64,000 nucleotides of DNA from CAWGGS01 sp963822095. GTDB lineage: Bacteria; Desulfobacterota; Desulfobulbia; Desulfobulbales; Desulfocapsaceae. Every line of letters begins with the position of its first letter. The first letter of the stretch is position 1. Made by a program: the position numbers and the translations under genes. The notes below the pieces were generated by a model. It saw only the letters and a list, made by a program, of their open reading frames with translations. It was not told where the DNA came from and did no database searches. The DNA is taken from NCBI GenBank assembly GCA_963822095.1, contig CAWGGS010000071.1:1-64000 (forward strand). The letters are read 5' to 3'. Below are positions 9,333-18,380 of the stretch, in pieces.

Positions 9333-10294
9333 TGCATATTTCAGGGCCAAAAGTCAGTGTTGTTATCTGTACGAGGAATCGTGCTGAATTTCTCGAAAAA
9401 TGTTTGCTGAGTGTAAAGGAGCAAACTCTTGCAGCACATGTTTTTGAAGTTTTAGTAGTTGATAACGGCTCAACTGATGAAACCCCGTTATTATTGAAAA
9501 AGTTTTCTAAACAGTTACCCTTGACGGCGATTACTGAACCGGTTGTCGGTCTTTCTCGGGCAAGAAATACCGGATGGCAGGCGGCACGATCAGATTATAT
9601 AGCTTTTTTGGATGACGATGCCATGGCCGATCCTGAATGGCTGGACTCGGGATTATGTTCGTTTGAAACCGTACGTCCTGTTCCTGCGGCGTTGACCGGG
9701 CCGATTCGCTTAGTCTGGGAGCAAAAAGCACCAGTGTGGCTGACACCTGATATTCAAGGCTGCCTGGGGTTTTTGGATTTTGGACCGGATGCAAGAAAAT
9801 TTGGTGGCCAGGAAACTCTGTTTGGTGCCAATTGTTTTTTTCACCGACAGTCATTGGAGCGTTTTGGCGGTTTTAACGAGCGGTTGGGACGATTTAACAC
9901 AGTGCTTTTATCCGGTGAGGAAACTTTGCTGCAACGGCAAATTGAAAATGCGGGGGAATGCCTTTGGTATGAACCTCATGCAAGCATTAGGCATTGGGTG
10001 TCTGCAATGAGGACTACTCGTAAATGGTTTTACCAAAGATATTATTGGGGAGGAGTATCGGATTATTTTATGGATAAAATATTAGGTCCGGTCACGGGGA
10101 GTCCGGGTGCGCAGCGTGAGCGAGGTAGTCTGCAACGTGTTGTGAAAAATATCTTATTCTCCACGGGACTGGCACTACAACCTCAAGTGGTCCATGCAAG
10201 AATTTATATGTGTTATGTAGCTGGTTGGTTTGCAGGGAGTTTGAAATGGAAACATGTGCGTAACATGGATTTGTCAGAAAGATTGTATGAGTAA
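9332..10294 (+). CDS. GT2 glycosyltransferase
   Basis: A 320-residue family 2 transferase with VSVVICTRNRAEFL at its start, VLVVDNGSTDET, the SRARNTGWQAA segment and AFLDDDAMADPEWL as the metal-binding acidic cluster. A GANCFFHR segment and LSGEETLLQRQI supply the ED-type catalytic region. One hydrophobic stretch near the C-terminus may contact the membrane. The ATG at 9332 overlaps the TGA of the radical SAM gene by one base; a GTG at 9329 is an alternative. It continues the tightly packed transcription unit starting at 7123. Confidence 0.87.
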   Translation: MHISGPKVSVVICTRNRAEFLEKCLLSVKEQTLAAHVFEVLVVDNGSTDETPLLLKKFSKQLPLTAITEPVVGLSRARNTGWQAARSDYIAFLDDDAMADPEWLDSGLCSFETVRPVPAALTGPIRLVWEQKAPVWLTPDIQGCLGFLDFGPDARKFGGQETLFGANCFFHRQSLERFGGFNERLGRFNTVLLSGEETLLQRQIENAGECLWYEPHASIRHWVSAMRTTRKWFYQRYYWGGVSDYFMDKILGPVTGSPGAQRERGSLQRVVKNILFSTGLALQPQVVHARIYMCYVAGWFAGSLKWKHVRNMDLSERLYE

Positions 10295-11180
10295 TGATCG
10301 TATAAGCATTATCATTCCCTCCGGAAGGCCGGATCGGGTTGTCAAGACCGTTCGCTCGCTGCTTATTCAGAGTTTACCACGCAAAGCGTATGAGATAATT
10401 GTTGTGACACCTGATTCCAATGCGTTGCAAAAGGATTTTCCTGTCGGTGTCCGTGTCATTTCAACAGGACTATTAGTTCCACCCGGAGGCATGCGAAACA
10501 GAGGGGCCGGAGAAGCACGGGGGCAATATTTGTGCTTTATCGATGATGACTGCATGGCTCCGGAGAGTTTTATTGAACATTTGACGTATATTCTTCAAAA
10601 TAAAGAAAGTGTAGGTGCTGTGGGGTGCCGGGTGGTGGCTTATAACACGACATTTTGGAATCTTTGTGCAGATCAAGCGCTGTTTACAGCATATCAGGCG
10701 AAAAAAGCAGGATGCGTTGCCGGGTTAGGATCTGCAGCTCTGTTCGTAAGACGTGACGCCTTCGCCGCTGTTGGTGGCTTTGACGAAAAACTTATGGCAT
10801 CAGAGGATTGGGATTTCAGTTTGAAATTACGTGAACAGGGATGGCAGTGCTGGTTTGCTCCGGAAATTGAAGTACTCCATGATCATCGGAGAGGGAGTTT
10901 TAAAGACATCCTACATACTGCTTGGAGGTATGGCAGATCGTCCGGCATGACCGTACAGCAGCGACACAGGCAATCAATATCATGGGTTGCTAGAATGATG
11001 GTCTCCGCCGCCGGAAAAAAGATATATTGGTTGTTCATACTACCATATAGCTTCTTTCTTACCTTGGTCTGGCTTTTTGAAACTCGGCCAATAAGGTTGT
11101 TGCCCTGCTTACCTGTCATTTTTTTTGCCCGATTATCGTATCAGTTCGGGGTACTAAAGGCCTTGCAGGAAGGAAAGTAA
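10287..11180 (+). CDS. GT2 glycosyltransferase with C-terminal membrane segment
   Basis: A 297-residue family 2 transferase: ISIIIPSGRPDRV at the N-terminus, a GMRNRGAGEARG segment, LCFIDDDCMAPE as the DxD region and SEDWDFSLKLREQG as the catalytic ED motif. Two hydrophobic stretches near residues 230-280 look like membrane anchors. I start at the ATG at 10287, giving an 8-base overlap with the previous gene. It closes the 7123-11180 cluster, which is followed by a 410-base gap. Confidence 0.86.
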   Translation: MSNDRISIIIPSGRPDRVVKTVRSLLIQSLPRKAYEIIVVTPDSNALQKDFPVGVRVISTGLLVPPGGMRNRGAGEARGQYLCFIDDDCMAPESFIEHLTYILQNKESVGAVGCRVVAYNTTFWNLCADQALFTAYQAKKAGCVAGLGSAALFVRRDAFAAVGGFDEKLMASEDWDFSLKLREQGWQCWFAPEIEVLHDHRRGSFKDILHTAWRYGRSSGMTVQQRHRQSISWVARMMVSAAGKKIYWLFILPYSFFLTLVWLFETRPIRLLPCLPVIFFARLSYQFGVLKALQEGK

Positions 11181-11590
11181 CGATAGGAGGATGCTTCACT
11201 GGTCTTTGCCGGTGTCGAATATGTCCTCAGTTCGGTTCCAAAAAAATCATGATATACATGCTATACATCATAGTAAAAGAAATTCCCTCTTAATCTTCTC
11301 GGATTTATAACGTATTGGTTACCTTGATGATCCTTCTTTTATGCTCTACTCTTCCATAAAAGTGTCTTGTCGTGTAATTTATGAGATTGTTGCAATCTGA
11401 AATCTTTCTGGAACTGTATTTTGTTTTTCGGCATAGTATTATCGCTCAGGTAGAATAGTTGTCTCTGGTAACTATGCCATGTGTTGGGGATTTGTGGAGC
11501 GTTCACTTTTTGAGAAAAGTCACGGGGATTGAGCTTAGGTGGTAATCAGAACACAAACAATGCAGAGGTCTTATTAGGAGTTTGCGCGAT
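11181..11590. other. Intergenic gap, probable promoter region
   Basis: No gene is visible on either strand. A loose inverted repeat (GGCATAGT at 11430-11437 and ACTATGCC at 11471-11478) could form a hairpin but lacks a following T run. The last 20 bases hold an AGGAG ribosome site for the gene at 11591. The gap separates two transcription units of the island. Confidence 0.4.
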
Positions 11591-12274
11591 ATGATTCATT
11601 TGGTGGCAGTCGTTGTCCCTGCTTACAACGAGGCCAAGGTAATTGTTGAAGTTATTCGAGAAATCCAGGCTGCCGGTGACTATCTCGTAATTGTTGTCGA
11701 TGATGGAAGCTCTGATGACACATCCGCCAAAGTTGAGGGTCTTGAAGGGGTAATTGTCCTAAGACAAAGAATCAACCGAGGGAAAGGGGCAGCCACAAAG
11801 ACCGGTATTGTGGCTGCAATGCAATTAATGGCCGATATTATCGTTACCCTGGACGGAGATGGCCAGCATGACCCTAAAGATATCGAGTGTCTTATTCAAC
11901 CGATTATTTGTGATGGATATGATGTCGTTCTCGGGACGCGTATGACACAGTCTGCGGGGATGCCTTTCTTTAAAGTAGTGGCCAACAAGATTGGTAACTT
12001 CATTACATTACTGCTCTATGGTATCTATGTGTCAGACAGTCAGTCAGGTTTTCGGGCCTATTCCCACTATGCGGCAACAAAAATAGATACCAGAGCGGAT
12101 AAATATGAATACGACAGTAAGGTGATTCGGGAAATCAATAATAACCGATTGAAATTTAAAGAAGTACCTGTAAAAGTGAGATACACTGAGCATTCCATGT
12201 CAAAACCCCAAAAACAGGGGTTGGTTAATGGTTTGAAAACACTTGCGAGAATGATCTGGGATATGGTTGTATAA
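11591..12274 (+). CDS. Polyprenyl-phosphate GT2 glycosyltransferase (DPM1-like)
   Basis: A 227-residue compact GT2 of the dolichol-phosphate mannosyltransferase-like group: VAVVVPAYNEAKVI, VIVVDDGSSDDT, NRGKGAATKTG, TLDGDGQHDP as the metal site and DSQSGFRAYS as the lipid-phosphate-side motif. It lacks C-terminal membrane helices. Such enzymes charge a lipid phosphate with a sugar that an integral membrane GT-C enzyme later uses outside the membrane. The next gene (DUF2304) is a frequent partner and may supply the membrane anchor. AGGAG lies 10 bases before the ATG at 11591, so I reject the TTG at 11582. Confidence 0.85.
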   Translation: MIHLVAVVVPAYNEAKVIVEVIREIQAAGDYLVIVVDDGSSDDTSAKVEGLEGVIVLRQRINRGKGAATKTGIVAAMQLMADIIVTLDGDGQHDPKDIECLIQPIICDGYDVVLGTRMTQSAGMPFFKVVANKIGNFITLLLYGIYVSDSQSGFRAYSHYAATKIDTRADKYEYDSKVIREINNNRLKFKEVPVKVRYTEHSMSKPQKQGLVNGLKTLARMIWDMVV

Positions 12275-12291
12275 CCTCAGTAGGTAATATA

Positions 12292-12666
12292 ATGAAAATA
12301 CATTTTTATCAGATTGTCATCGTGGCAATTTCTTCGATCATGCTGTTCCAGGGCATAAAGGATTTTGTCAAGCGAGAAGCGGGGCAAACATTCCTGAAAT
12401 TGGCGGTACGCCTTCTTGTCTGGGGGGGAATGGCTGCTATAGCAATTTACCCGAATGTGACGTGGGTAGTAGCTCGAGCGATTGGCATTGTCGATAATAT
12501 TAATGCGGCGATAATGATAGGGTTTCTCTTAATTTTTTTGCTGATATTCAAATTACTTTCCGCTATTGAGAAAATAGAACAGAACATCTCGGAGCTTACC
12601 CGAAAGGATTCCCTGAAGGATCTCGACGATAAGATTAAAAATCTCGATCTCGATGATGAAGAATAA
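12292..12666 (+). CDS. DUF2304 membrane protein, copy 1
   Basis: A 124-residue protein with three hydrophobic segments (about residues 5-22, 38-58 and 66-88) and a charged C-terminal tail predicted to form a coiled coil (SAIEKIEQNISEL). This is the DUF2304 pattern. The family has no proven biochemical role but is regularly encoded beside polyprenyl-phosphate glycosyltransferases, as here, 17 bases after one. A close paralogue lies at 16055-16429 with nearly the same N-terminal 100 residues, so the gene has been duplicated within the island. Confidence 0.85.
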   Translation: MKIHFYQIVIVAISSIMLFQGIKDFVKREAGQTFLKLAVRLLVWGGMAAIAIYPNVTWVVARAIGIVDNINAAIMIGFLLIFLLIFKLLSAIEKIEQNISELTRKDSLKDLDDKIKNLDLDDEE

Positions 12667-12793
12667 CGATAATCTTTGGAATTTTGTTGCTTTCACTCTT
12701 TTTTTCGCGTGGACTGCAGTCGGCATCGTTTCTCTGGCAGGCATGTATCATCTGTGGTTGCAGTGTGAAAATGAGATCACCAACGTTTTCTAA
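12656..12793 (+). pseudogene. Truncated N-terminus of a GT-C-like membrane protein
   Basis: A 45-codon frame overlaps the end of DUF2304 copy 1 by 11 bases, just as the 581-residue membrane protein at 16422 overlaps DUF2304 copy 2. Its sequence follows the same N-terminal pattern as that protein: an Asn-Leu start, one hydrophobic helix, then MYHLWL against MYQLWW at matching distance. It then stops at TAA. The simplest reading is a remnant of a duplicated DUF2304/GT-C pair whose second gene was lost when the acyltransferase genes arrived. It might still be made as a single-helix peptide. Confidence 0.55.
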
Positions 12794-12932
12794 AAGGCGA
12801 CAACCTAAAACTATTGACCACCTATTATAATTATGCTAGGAGTATAAAATTTTGGTAACTCAAGTATTTATGGAGGTAATCGTGCGTGTTGTGCAACAAA
12901 AACCTACCTTTCGTGTTTATTGATGATCATCA

Positions 12933-14327
12933 ATGAAGTTCAATAGTTTTCTTTTTTTCGTATTTTTCTTTATTACCTACGCATTTTATCTATGCAGTAA
13001 TCACAAATGGCAGAATCGTATTCTGCTTATTGCAAGTTATATCTTCTATGGAACCTGGGATTACCGTTTTTTATCATTAATCTTCGCTTCTACGGTAATT
13101 AATTTCATGGCCGGCAAGAAGATATATCAAAGCAGTTCTGATAAACTGCGAAAGATCTTTCTCTGGTTAAGTGTGGCAGTCAATTTAGGTTTTCTTGGTT
13201 TTTTTAAATACTTCAATTTTTTCACAGATGTTTTGGGGGATCTTTTGCTTTGGCTTGGGTTAGGGGATCATTCCTTTGCCTTACATATCATACTGCCTGT
13301 CGGTATCTCGTTCTATACCTTCCAGGCAATGAGCTACACTATAGACATCTATAGAAACGAAATTGCTCCAACTGAATCGTTTTTTGATTTTGCATTGTAT
13401 GTATCCTTTTTCCCCCAATTGGTTGCTGGACCGATTGAAAGAGCAACCAGCTTGCTTCCCCAGGTATGTACAAAACGGAATATTACTGGATCGCTTATTA
13501 AATCGAGTACATTTCTCTTCCTCTTTGGTTTTTTTGAAAAAGTTGTAGTGGCTGATAATCTGTCGAGATTGGTAGATACTATTTATAATGGACATCATAG
13601 TGACGGTTTTAGTGTCTTAATTGCCACCTATGGATTTGCCTTTCAGATCTTCGCCGATTTTGACGGGTATACAAATATGGCAAAAGGAATGGCTGGTCTA
13701 ATGGGGTTCAACCTCATAGACAATTTCAAGGCTCCATATTTCTCTGAAAATCCAAGTGAATTTTGGAATAGATGGCATATCAGTCTATCGAATTGGTTGC
13801 GCGATTATCTCTATATTCCCTTGGGAGGGAATCGTTATGGTATAGCAAAAACAGCAAGGAATCTATTTATTACCATGCTATTAGGTGGTCTATGGCATGG
13901 AGCAAGCTGGATGTTTGTACTCTGGGGAGCATTTCATGGAATTCTCCTTGCAGCGTATCTTCCCTTGAAAGGATGGTTGCGTAAGCTGCCCTGGTTGGTC
14001 AGGAGATTGATATTTTTCCATTTGGTTTGCTTTGGGTGGATGCTATTTCGATCACAGACACCAACGCAGTTTACCTATCTACTTAGCCAGATATGGAGCA
14101 ATTTCAATCTCACTTTGCAAACAGACCATATCCTGCTCTTGAAGAAATTATGTTTATACTCCATGATTCCGCTTGTCTATCAGTTTATGCAATATAGAAC
14201 AGAAAAATTATGTCCTGTATTTGAATGGCCAACTGCTGTTCGGGCAATATCTTATGTGTTTTTATTCTATATGATCGTTATCTTTGGATTCAATAATGCT
14301 CAATCCTTTATTTACTTCCAGTTTTAA
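12933..14327 (+). CDS. MBOAT O-acyltransferase (AlgI/DltB-like)
   Basis: A 464-residue polytopic membrane protein of the MBOAT family. It has about 11 hydrophobic segments and the family's landmarks: ILPVGISFYTFQ, FPQLVAGPIER, the WNRWHISLSNWLRDY segment and the catalytic histidine region GGLWHGASW, with LWGAFHG after it. AlgI-like enzymes pass acyl groups (often acetyl) across the membrane to a periplasmic acceptor. The next gene encodes an SGNH-like anchored protein, the usual partner that places the acyl group on the glycan. So an O-acylated surface polysaccharide is likely. Confidence 0.92.
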   Translation: MKFNSFLFFVFFFITYAFYLCSNHKWQNRILLIASYIFYGTWDYRFLSLIFASTVINFMAGKKIYQSSSDKLRKIFLWLSVAVNLGFLGFFKYFNFFTDVLGDLLLWLGLGDHSFALHIILPVGISFYTFQAMSYTIDIYRNEIAPTESFFDFALYVSFFPQLVAGPIERATSLLPQVCTKRNITGSLIKSSTFLFLFGFFEKVVVADNLSRLVDTIYNGHHSDGFSVLIATYGFAFQIFADFDGYTNMAKGMAGLMGFNLIDNFKAPYFSENPSEFWNRWHISLSNWLRDYLYIPLGGNRYGIAKTARNLFITMLLGGLWHGASWMFVLWGAFHGILLAAYLPLKGWLRKLPWLVRRLIFFHLVCFGWMLFRSQTPTQFTYLLSQIWSNFNLTLQTDHILLLKKLCLYSMIPLVYQFMQYRTEKLCPVFEWPTAVRAISYVFLFYMIVIFGFNNAQSFIYFQF

Positions 14328-14332
14328 ATGAC

Positions 14333-15796
14333 GTGAATGTATTGAAACGAATCATACTATATGCCTTTAATGTCTGTAAAACAAATGCCGCAATAATGGC
14401 AGTGGCAATCATCATTGTCATAGAAGTCATGTTGAATCCGTATCTTTCCCATCATTTCTTTAGCCATGAAGTTGATAGGACACTTGAGTATTTAAATCGA
14501 TCAGATATGAATCAACCTGTTGTAACAATTGGTGACAGTGTTGGACGCGGTATTTTTAATGGATGGAAATTTGACAATGGAAGTGTGGCCCAATTGGCCT
14601 GTAATCAGGCAACCGAGACTGCCGGTCAGTATTTTTTTCTGAAACGGTTTCTTGAAAAAAATGAGGCGCCTGGCGCAATTATAAGTTGTGACAGAACACC
14701 TCTTTTGGGGAATTTATCACAAAATCTTACTGAAAATTATGTACAACGCTGCTTTACCAAATGGTCTGAAATATTTGACCTGATGAAGGTTAAAATGGAT
14801 CCGGTATTTACTTTGAAAATGATTGCCTATAAGTTTTTCCCCACTTTTAAATATCGTTTGCATTTACAAAGACTTATATCCGGATTTACCAATAGTGATA
14901 TTTATTCAGGAATAACCCCAAGTGATCCCGCATCGACATCAAACTATGGACTGATCAATTTATTGGAGAAATTAAAAGAGAGGTTTCAACCCAAAAGCAT
15001 ATCAAGGTATTTTTTTAGGAAAATGGCAGCCGAATTGGAAGAAAAAAACATTCCTTTATATTACCTGCCTCCTCCCGCGAGAGTTGATAACAAAGATAAC
15101 CAGAAGCTCATTCAAAATTCTATTCGGAATATTGAGAAATTGAGTCATGAATTCAAAAATATACATGTCATAAAAAATCAGTATAAAGTGATGGCGAGTA
15201 CGTATTTTGGGGATGAAGTTCACTTAAATCCAAAAGGGTTGGCTCTATACCGCCCACTTGCCAAACCGAAAATTGAATCAATAATTATCGACTCCGTTTA
15301 TAGGCAAGCAACAAAATTTATCGAATCATTTGTGGCAGGGAAATCGATAGTAACAATACATAATTTTGACTCAACCCACCTGATACGGCCACTGCAAGAT
15401 GTTAACCTAGAAATTGTTAATCAAAAACTCATTATTCATTCTCTTGGGAACGATCCTGCGGTGGGATTCCCTGCAATACCTCAACTCACCGGAAAGCTGG
15501 GAGACAGGGTAATAGTCTGTGTCCAGCTTGACAGTTCCGAAGATACAACGGCCCAATTATACTATTCGTTTCAATCTGCTCCATTTGGAGAACCAAATAG
15601 CATTAAACAAAGGTTGAGATCTGGCGGGAACACACTTTTTTTTGTGTTGCCTGCTAAGTTTATGGGTGGGAACCTCAGGTTCGATCCTGGCTACAGGAAA
15701 GGGACATACATAATAAAAAAAATAGAAACCAAGGTTATTCACGCAAAACTCCTCAAATTCGATAGTCTGCGATTAGCAACGTATATTTCTCGGTAA
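14333..15796 (+). CDS. Membrane-anchored SGNH-like protein, MBOAT partner
   Basis: A 487-residue protein with one N-terminal membrane helix (about residues 18-36) and the remainder probably periplasmic. A TIGDSVGRGI segment near residue 66 is an SGNH block I (GDS) motif, and DEVHLNPKG near residue 296 matches block V (DxxH). Downstream, about 170 residues are rich in beta-strand-like sequence and may be a carbohydrate-binding jelly-roll domain. It starts with GTG six bases after the MBOAT stop; an ATG at 14328 is followed at once by a stop in its frame. It is similar in layout to AlgJ/AlgX-type proteins that finish polysaccharide O-acetylation. Confidence 0.75.
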   Translation: MNVLKRIILYAFNVCKTNAAIMAVAIIIVIEVMLNPYLSHHFFSHEVDRTLEYLNRSDMNQPVVTIGDSVGRGIFNGWKFDNGSVAQLACNQATETAGQYFFLKRFLEKNEAPGAIISCDRTPLLGNLSQNLTENYVQRCFTKWSEIFDLMKVKMDPVFTLKMIAYKFFPTFKYRLHLQRLISGFTNSDIYSGITPSDPASTSNYGLINLLEKLKERFQPKSISRYFFRKMAAELEEKNIPLYYLPPPARVDNKDNQKLIQNSIRNIEKLSHEFKNIHVIKNQYKVMASTYFGDEVHLNPKGLALYRPLAKPKIESIIIDSVYRQATKFIESFVAGKSIVTIHNFDSTHLIRPLQDVNLEIVNQKLIIHSLGNDPAVGFPAIPQLTGKLGDRVIVCVQLDSSEDTTAQLYYSFQSAPFGEPNSIKQRLRSGGNTLFFVLPAKFMGGNLRFDPGYRKGTYIIKKIETKVIHAKLLKFDSLRLATYISR

Positions 15797-16054
15797 TCAA
15801 GTGCTACATGGCTTGATTTTTTAACTCTATGCAATTTATTTCGAAAAGTATTGATGTTTTCTCTCATATTGTTGAATGATGATTTTACAGATTGTATTCT
15901 GTTGCCAGAGAGAGCAAGCTTTCCCGATTACGATAGAGCTTTCTTTATTTCATAATCCCCTGGGAGATGGGATACAACTCACATGAGTTATGAATGTAAA
16001 AATCACCTGAGTGTTTAATCGGGAACAAGATTCCTAAAACCAAGTTTCGAAGAA

Positions 16055-16429
16055 ATGAAAATCCATTTGTATCAAATCGTGATAGTCGGAATATCATCCG
16101 TTATGTTATTCCAAGGCCTAAAAGACTTTTTTAAGCGTGAGGCAGGGCAGACGCTTCTTAAGCTTTCTGTACGACTTATTGTCTGGGGAGGAATGGCACT
16201 TGTGGCAATTTATCCCAATTCAACAATAATCGTTGCTCGGTTTATTGGAATCGAAAGAAACATAAACGCTGTAATATTAACAGGATTTTTGTCGGTTTTT
16301 CTCATTATTTTCAAATTGATGTCGGCAATCGAGAAAATAGAACAAAATATCTCCGAATTGACACGTAGAGAGACGTTGAGCCATCTTTCACCCCAGGCCA
16401 AAGAAACCTCCGACCCCAACGATGAGTAG
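16055..16429 (+). CDS. DUF2304 membrane protein, copy 2
   Basis: A 124-residue paralogue of the protein at 12292, with the same three hydrophobic segments and the same coiled-coil block (SAIEKIEQNISELTR); only the last 18 residues differ strongly. Its stop overlaps the ATG of the large membrane protein by eight bases, so the two are translationally coupled. Unlike copy 1 it has no glycosyltransferase directly upstream; the nearest DPM1-like genes are at 11591 and 19127. The family function is unknown. Confidence 0.85.
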   Translation: MKIHLYQIVIVGISSVMLFQGLKDFFKREAGQTLLKLSVRLIVWGGMALVAIYPNSTIIVARFIGIERNINAVILTGFLSVFLIIFKLMSAIEKIEQNISELTRRETLSHLSPQAKETSDPNDE

Positions 16430-18167
16430 AAATCTGAAAAAATCGGTTCTTTTGATTGGGCTTCTCGTTTGGGGAATTGTCAGTGCTATCGCATTCATAA
16501 AGATGTACCAACTATGGTGGAACCGTGAACGTGTGCAGTATCTCGGAAAAACCGTTCAAGAACAACGTGTTGAAATCTTTAAAAATGATGGCCTTCCCCT
16601 GCAACTTTTAAACGCTTATAAGAAGATTGAGAAGATTTGGCCTGAAAACGTCTCATATGAGGAAAAAGGTGACACCAATCAACTTTCCTATATAAAATAT
16701 CTTCTTATCCCTAAGATTCCTAAGGGATCAAAAAAGTATTGGGTGACTGATAGTGGGACTTTTAACCCCAAGGAGAATATTTATTCCCTGACAAAGCAAA
16801 TAGAGAAGCCCGGATCAATTATTAGCCTAATAGGGTCAATATTATTCCTGGGCGGCATTTCACTAATGTTGAAAAGGTTCGCAGTATTTTCAACCATAAG
16901 CATTCCTGAAGCTTTTGGTGTTGCAGTCTTTTTTTGTATGGTCTGCACGGTCATTTCTAAGATAGTGTTTGCAAGATGTATCCCCGGTTTTTGTGTGATT
17001 ACCTTCTTCGGTTTTTTGTCTTGGTTATGGCTTATAGGGGAAAAAATTGTAATGTGTAAGCGTTCATTAAAGATCTTTCCAATCTGCAAATTCAACTGCA
17101 GTGCTTTAAATCGAAAAGATGTAGGAATACTCATACGTTATTACAGTATTATTATGATTTTTCTCAGTGTCCTTTGGGCATTTCTTATGTCGGTTGTCGT
17201 TGTTCCGGATGATTGGGATGCCTGGGCGATTTGGGGAGCGAAAGCAAAGGTCCTTGCCTTAGGTCATGGACCACTATTGGATGTGAGCTACTTCGGTCAT
17301 GCCAATTACCCTTTATTATGGCCATCAATTTGGGCCTATTCAGGATGGCTTGGCGGCGGATGGGAAGAGATGTGGGTGCGTGGTTGGGGAAGTGTTTTTC
17401 TTCTTCTTTGCATCTGGGAGATCATCCTGGTAATAGAGCGTATAATTGGACGACGAGACCTGGGTTTTCTTGGTGGTGCGCTGTTTGCCTCGGTCCCTAT
17501 GGTTCCACTCATTGCCTCATGGAGTTATGCAGATATTCCATTGTGTTACTTTTTTGTTGTGTCGTTTGGATGCCTAATTTCTTTAAAAGAAAAAGAGAAC
17601 AATATTCATATAGTTATGGCCTCAATCCTTGCAGCTTCTGCAGCATATACAAAAAACGAAGGAGTGATGTTCGCTCTCTTGATGACTGGCTTTATTCCTT
17701 TTGTGGTGAGGAGAAACTCTATTTACTATATACTAGTTTTTATAGGTTTATTCTCAATACTCTACTCACCTTGGATTATCTGGAAGGATATTATTCATCA
17801 TTTTCCATCTTCGGCTACCACTGGGCTTCATTTCGATTTGGCAAATTTGCATCGAGCTTGGCATAGAATTCCACATGCTATAGATGCAATAGCTCGGATG
17901 TGGTGTGATATCAGACAGTGGAATATTGTTCTGTGGTTGAGTCTTCTGTGGTTTTGTATAGGTTTAATTAAAAAGGAAAGCAGAAAGTGGCAACTCATAC
18001 CTTGGGGAATGCTGATTGGATATTTTATCATTATTATATTTCTTACTACTGAAATTTATTGGCAGGTAGGTTCCTCATGGAACCGATTGACTGTGCATAC
18101 CTTGGCCTTTTTGATTATTGCAATGGTAGTCCAGTTTGCGAACATTTTTCCGGTTAATCAGGATTGA
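16422..18167 (+). CDS. GT-C-like integral membrane glycosyltransferase
   Basis: A 581-residue protein with around 12 hydrophobic segments. After an N-terminal helix and a soluble stretch of about 100 residues, the segment VVVPDDWDAWAIWGAKAK near residue 265 places conserved acidic residues at the start of an extracytoplasmic loop, as in GT-C enzymes that use polyprenyl-phosphate sugars. FGHANYPLLWP follows. I do not recognise a named family with certainty. Its coupling to DUF2304 and the nearby DPM1-like transferases suggest it adds a sugar to the glycan outside the membrane. The N-terminal 45 residues have a truncated paralogue at 12656. Confidence 0.65.
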   Translation: MSRNLKKSVLLIGLLVWGIVSAIAFIKMYQLWWNRERVQYLGKTVQEQRVEIFKNDGLPLQLLNAYKKIEKIWPENVSYEEKGDTNQLSYIKYLLIPKIPKGSKKYWVTDSGTFNPKENIYSLTKQIEKPGSIISLIGSILFLGGISLMLKRFAVFSTISIPEAFGVAVFFCMVCTVISKIVFARCIPGFCVITFFGFLSWLWLIGEKIVMCKRSLKIFPICKFNCSALNRKDVGILIRYYSIIMIFLSVLWAFLMSVVVVPDDWDAWAIWGAKAKVLALGHGPLLDVSYFGHANYPLLWPSIWAYSGWLGGGWEEMWVRGWGSVFLLLCIWEIILVIERIIGRRDLGFLGGALFASVPMVPLIASWSYADIPLCYFFVVSFGCLISLKEKENNIHIVMASILAASAAYTKNEGVMFALLMTGFIPFVVRRNSIYYILVFIGLFSILYSPWIIWKDIIHHFPSSATTGLHFDLANLHRAWHRIPHAIDAIARMWCDIRQWNIVLWLSLLWFCIGLIKKESRKWQLIPWGMLIGYFIIIIFLTTEIYWQVGSSWNRLTVHTLAFLIIAMVVQFANIFPVNQD

Positions 18168-18180
18168 GAATACTCATCTA

Positions 18181-18283
18181 TAACGCGGGGAGGCGGAAGG
18201 GGTATCTGGAGGAAGCATCGCGGAGGCCCGGAGGGGTGCGGACAGGCCGTGGTGTACCGGCGATGAGGTCGCAAGTAGCGTTA
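18181..18283. repeat. R1 palindromic intergenic repeat, copy A
   Basis: This GC-rich block is delimited by TAACGC at 18181 and GCGTTA at 18278. On the complementary strand it contains GCCTCCGCGATGC and CCTCCAG, shared with copies at 37526-37628, 37710-37874 and 63815-63914, and also CGCC-GTACACCAC shared with the 37526 copy. It lies between the GT-C and DUF218 genes. No coding potential is seen, so it is probably a non-autonomous mobile or structural repeat. Confidence 0.7.
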
Positions 18284-18292
18284 GGAAGTGAT

Positions 18293-18352
18293 GCCCTCTG
18301 CCGGATTGTTCCTTTCAGCTTTACAAAGCTACGTTTCAGTTGAATGAACCAT
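18293..18352 (-). repeat. R2 dispersed repeat, copy A
   Basis: On the - strand this reads ATGGTTCATTCAACTGAAAC, then a CGTA-rich core and GCTGAAAGGAACAATCCGG. It matches, with few differences, 27784-27840 over its full length and the first part of 37440-37482 and 37662-37690. It directly follows an R1 copy, as R1 and R2 also adjoin at 37.4-37.7 kb. Confidence 0.7.
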
Positions 18353-18380
18353 TTTTCCATTCCAAAAGAGGACCGAGGAG

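Noticed and set aside
17213..17866. 217-codon frame on the + strand
   Set aside because: It is a shadow of the GT-C-like gene at 16422, with odd Cys/Trp-rich composition and no family match.
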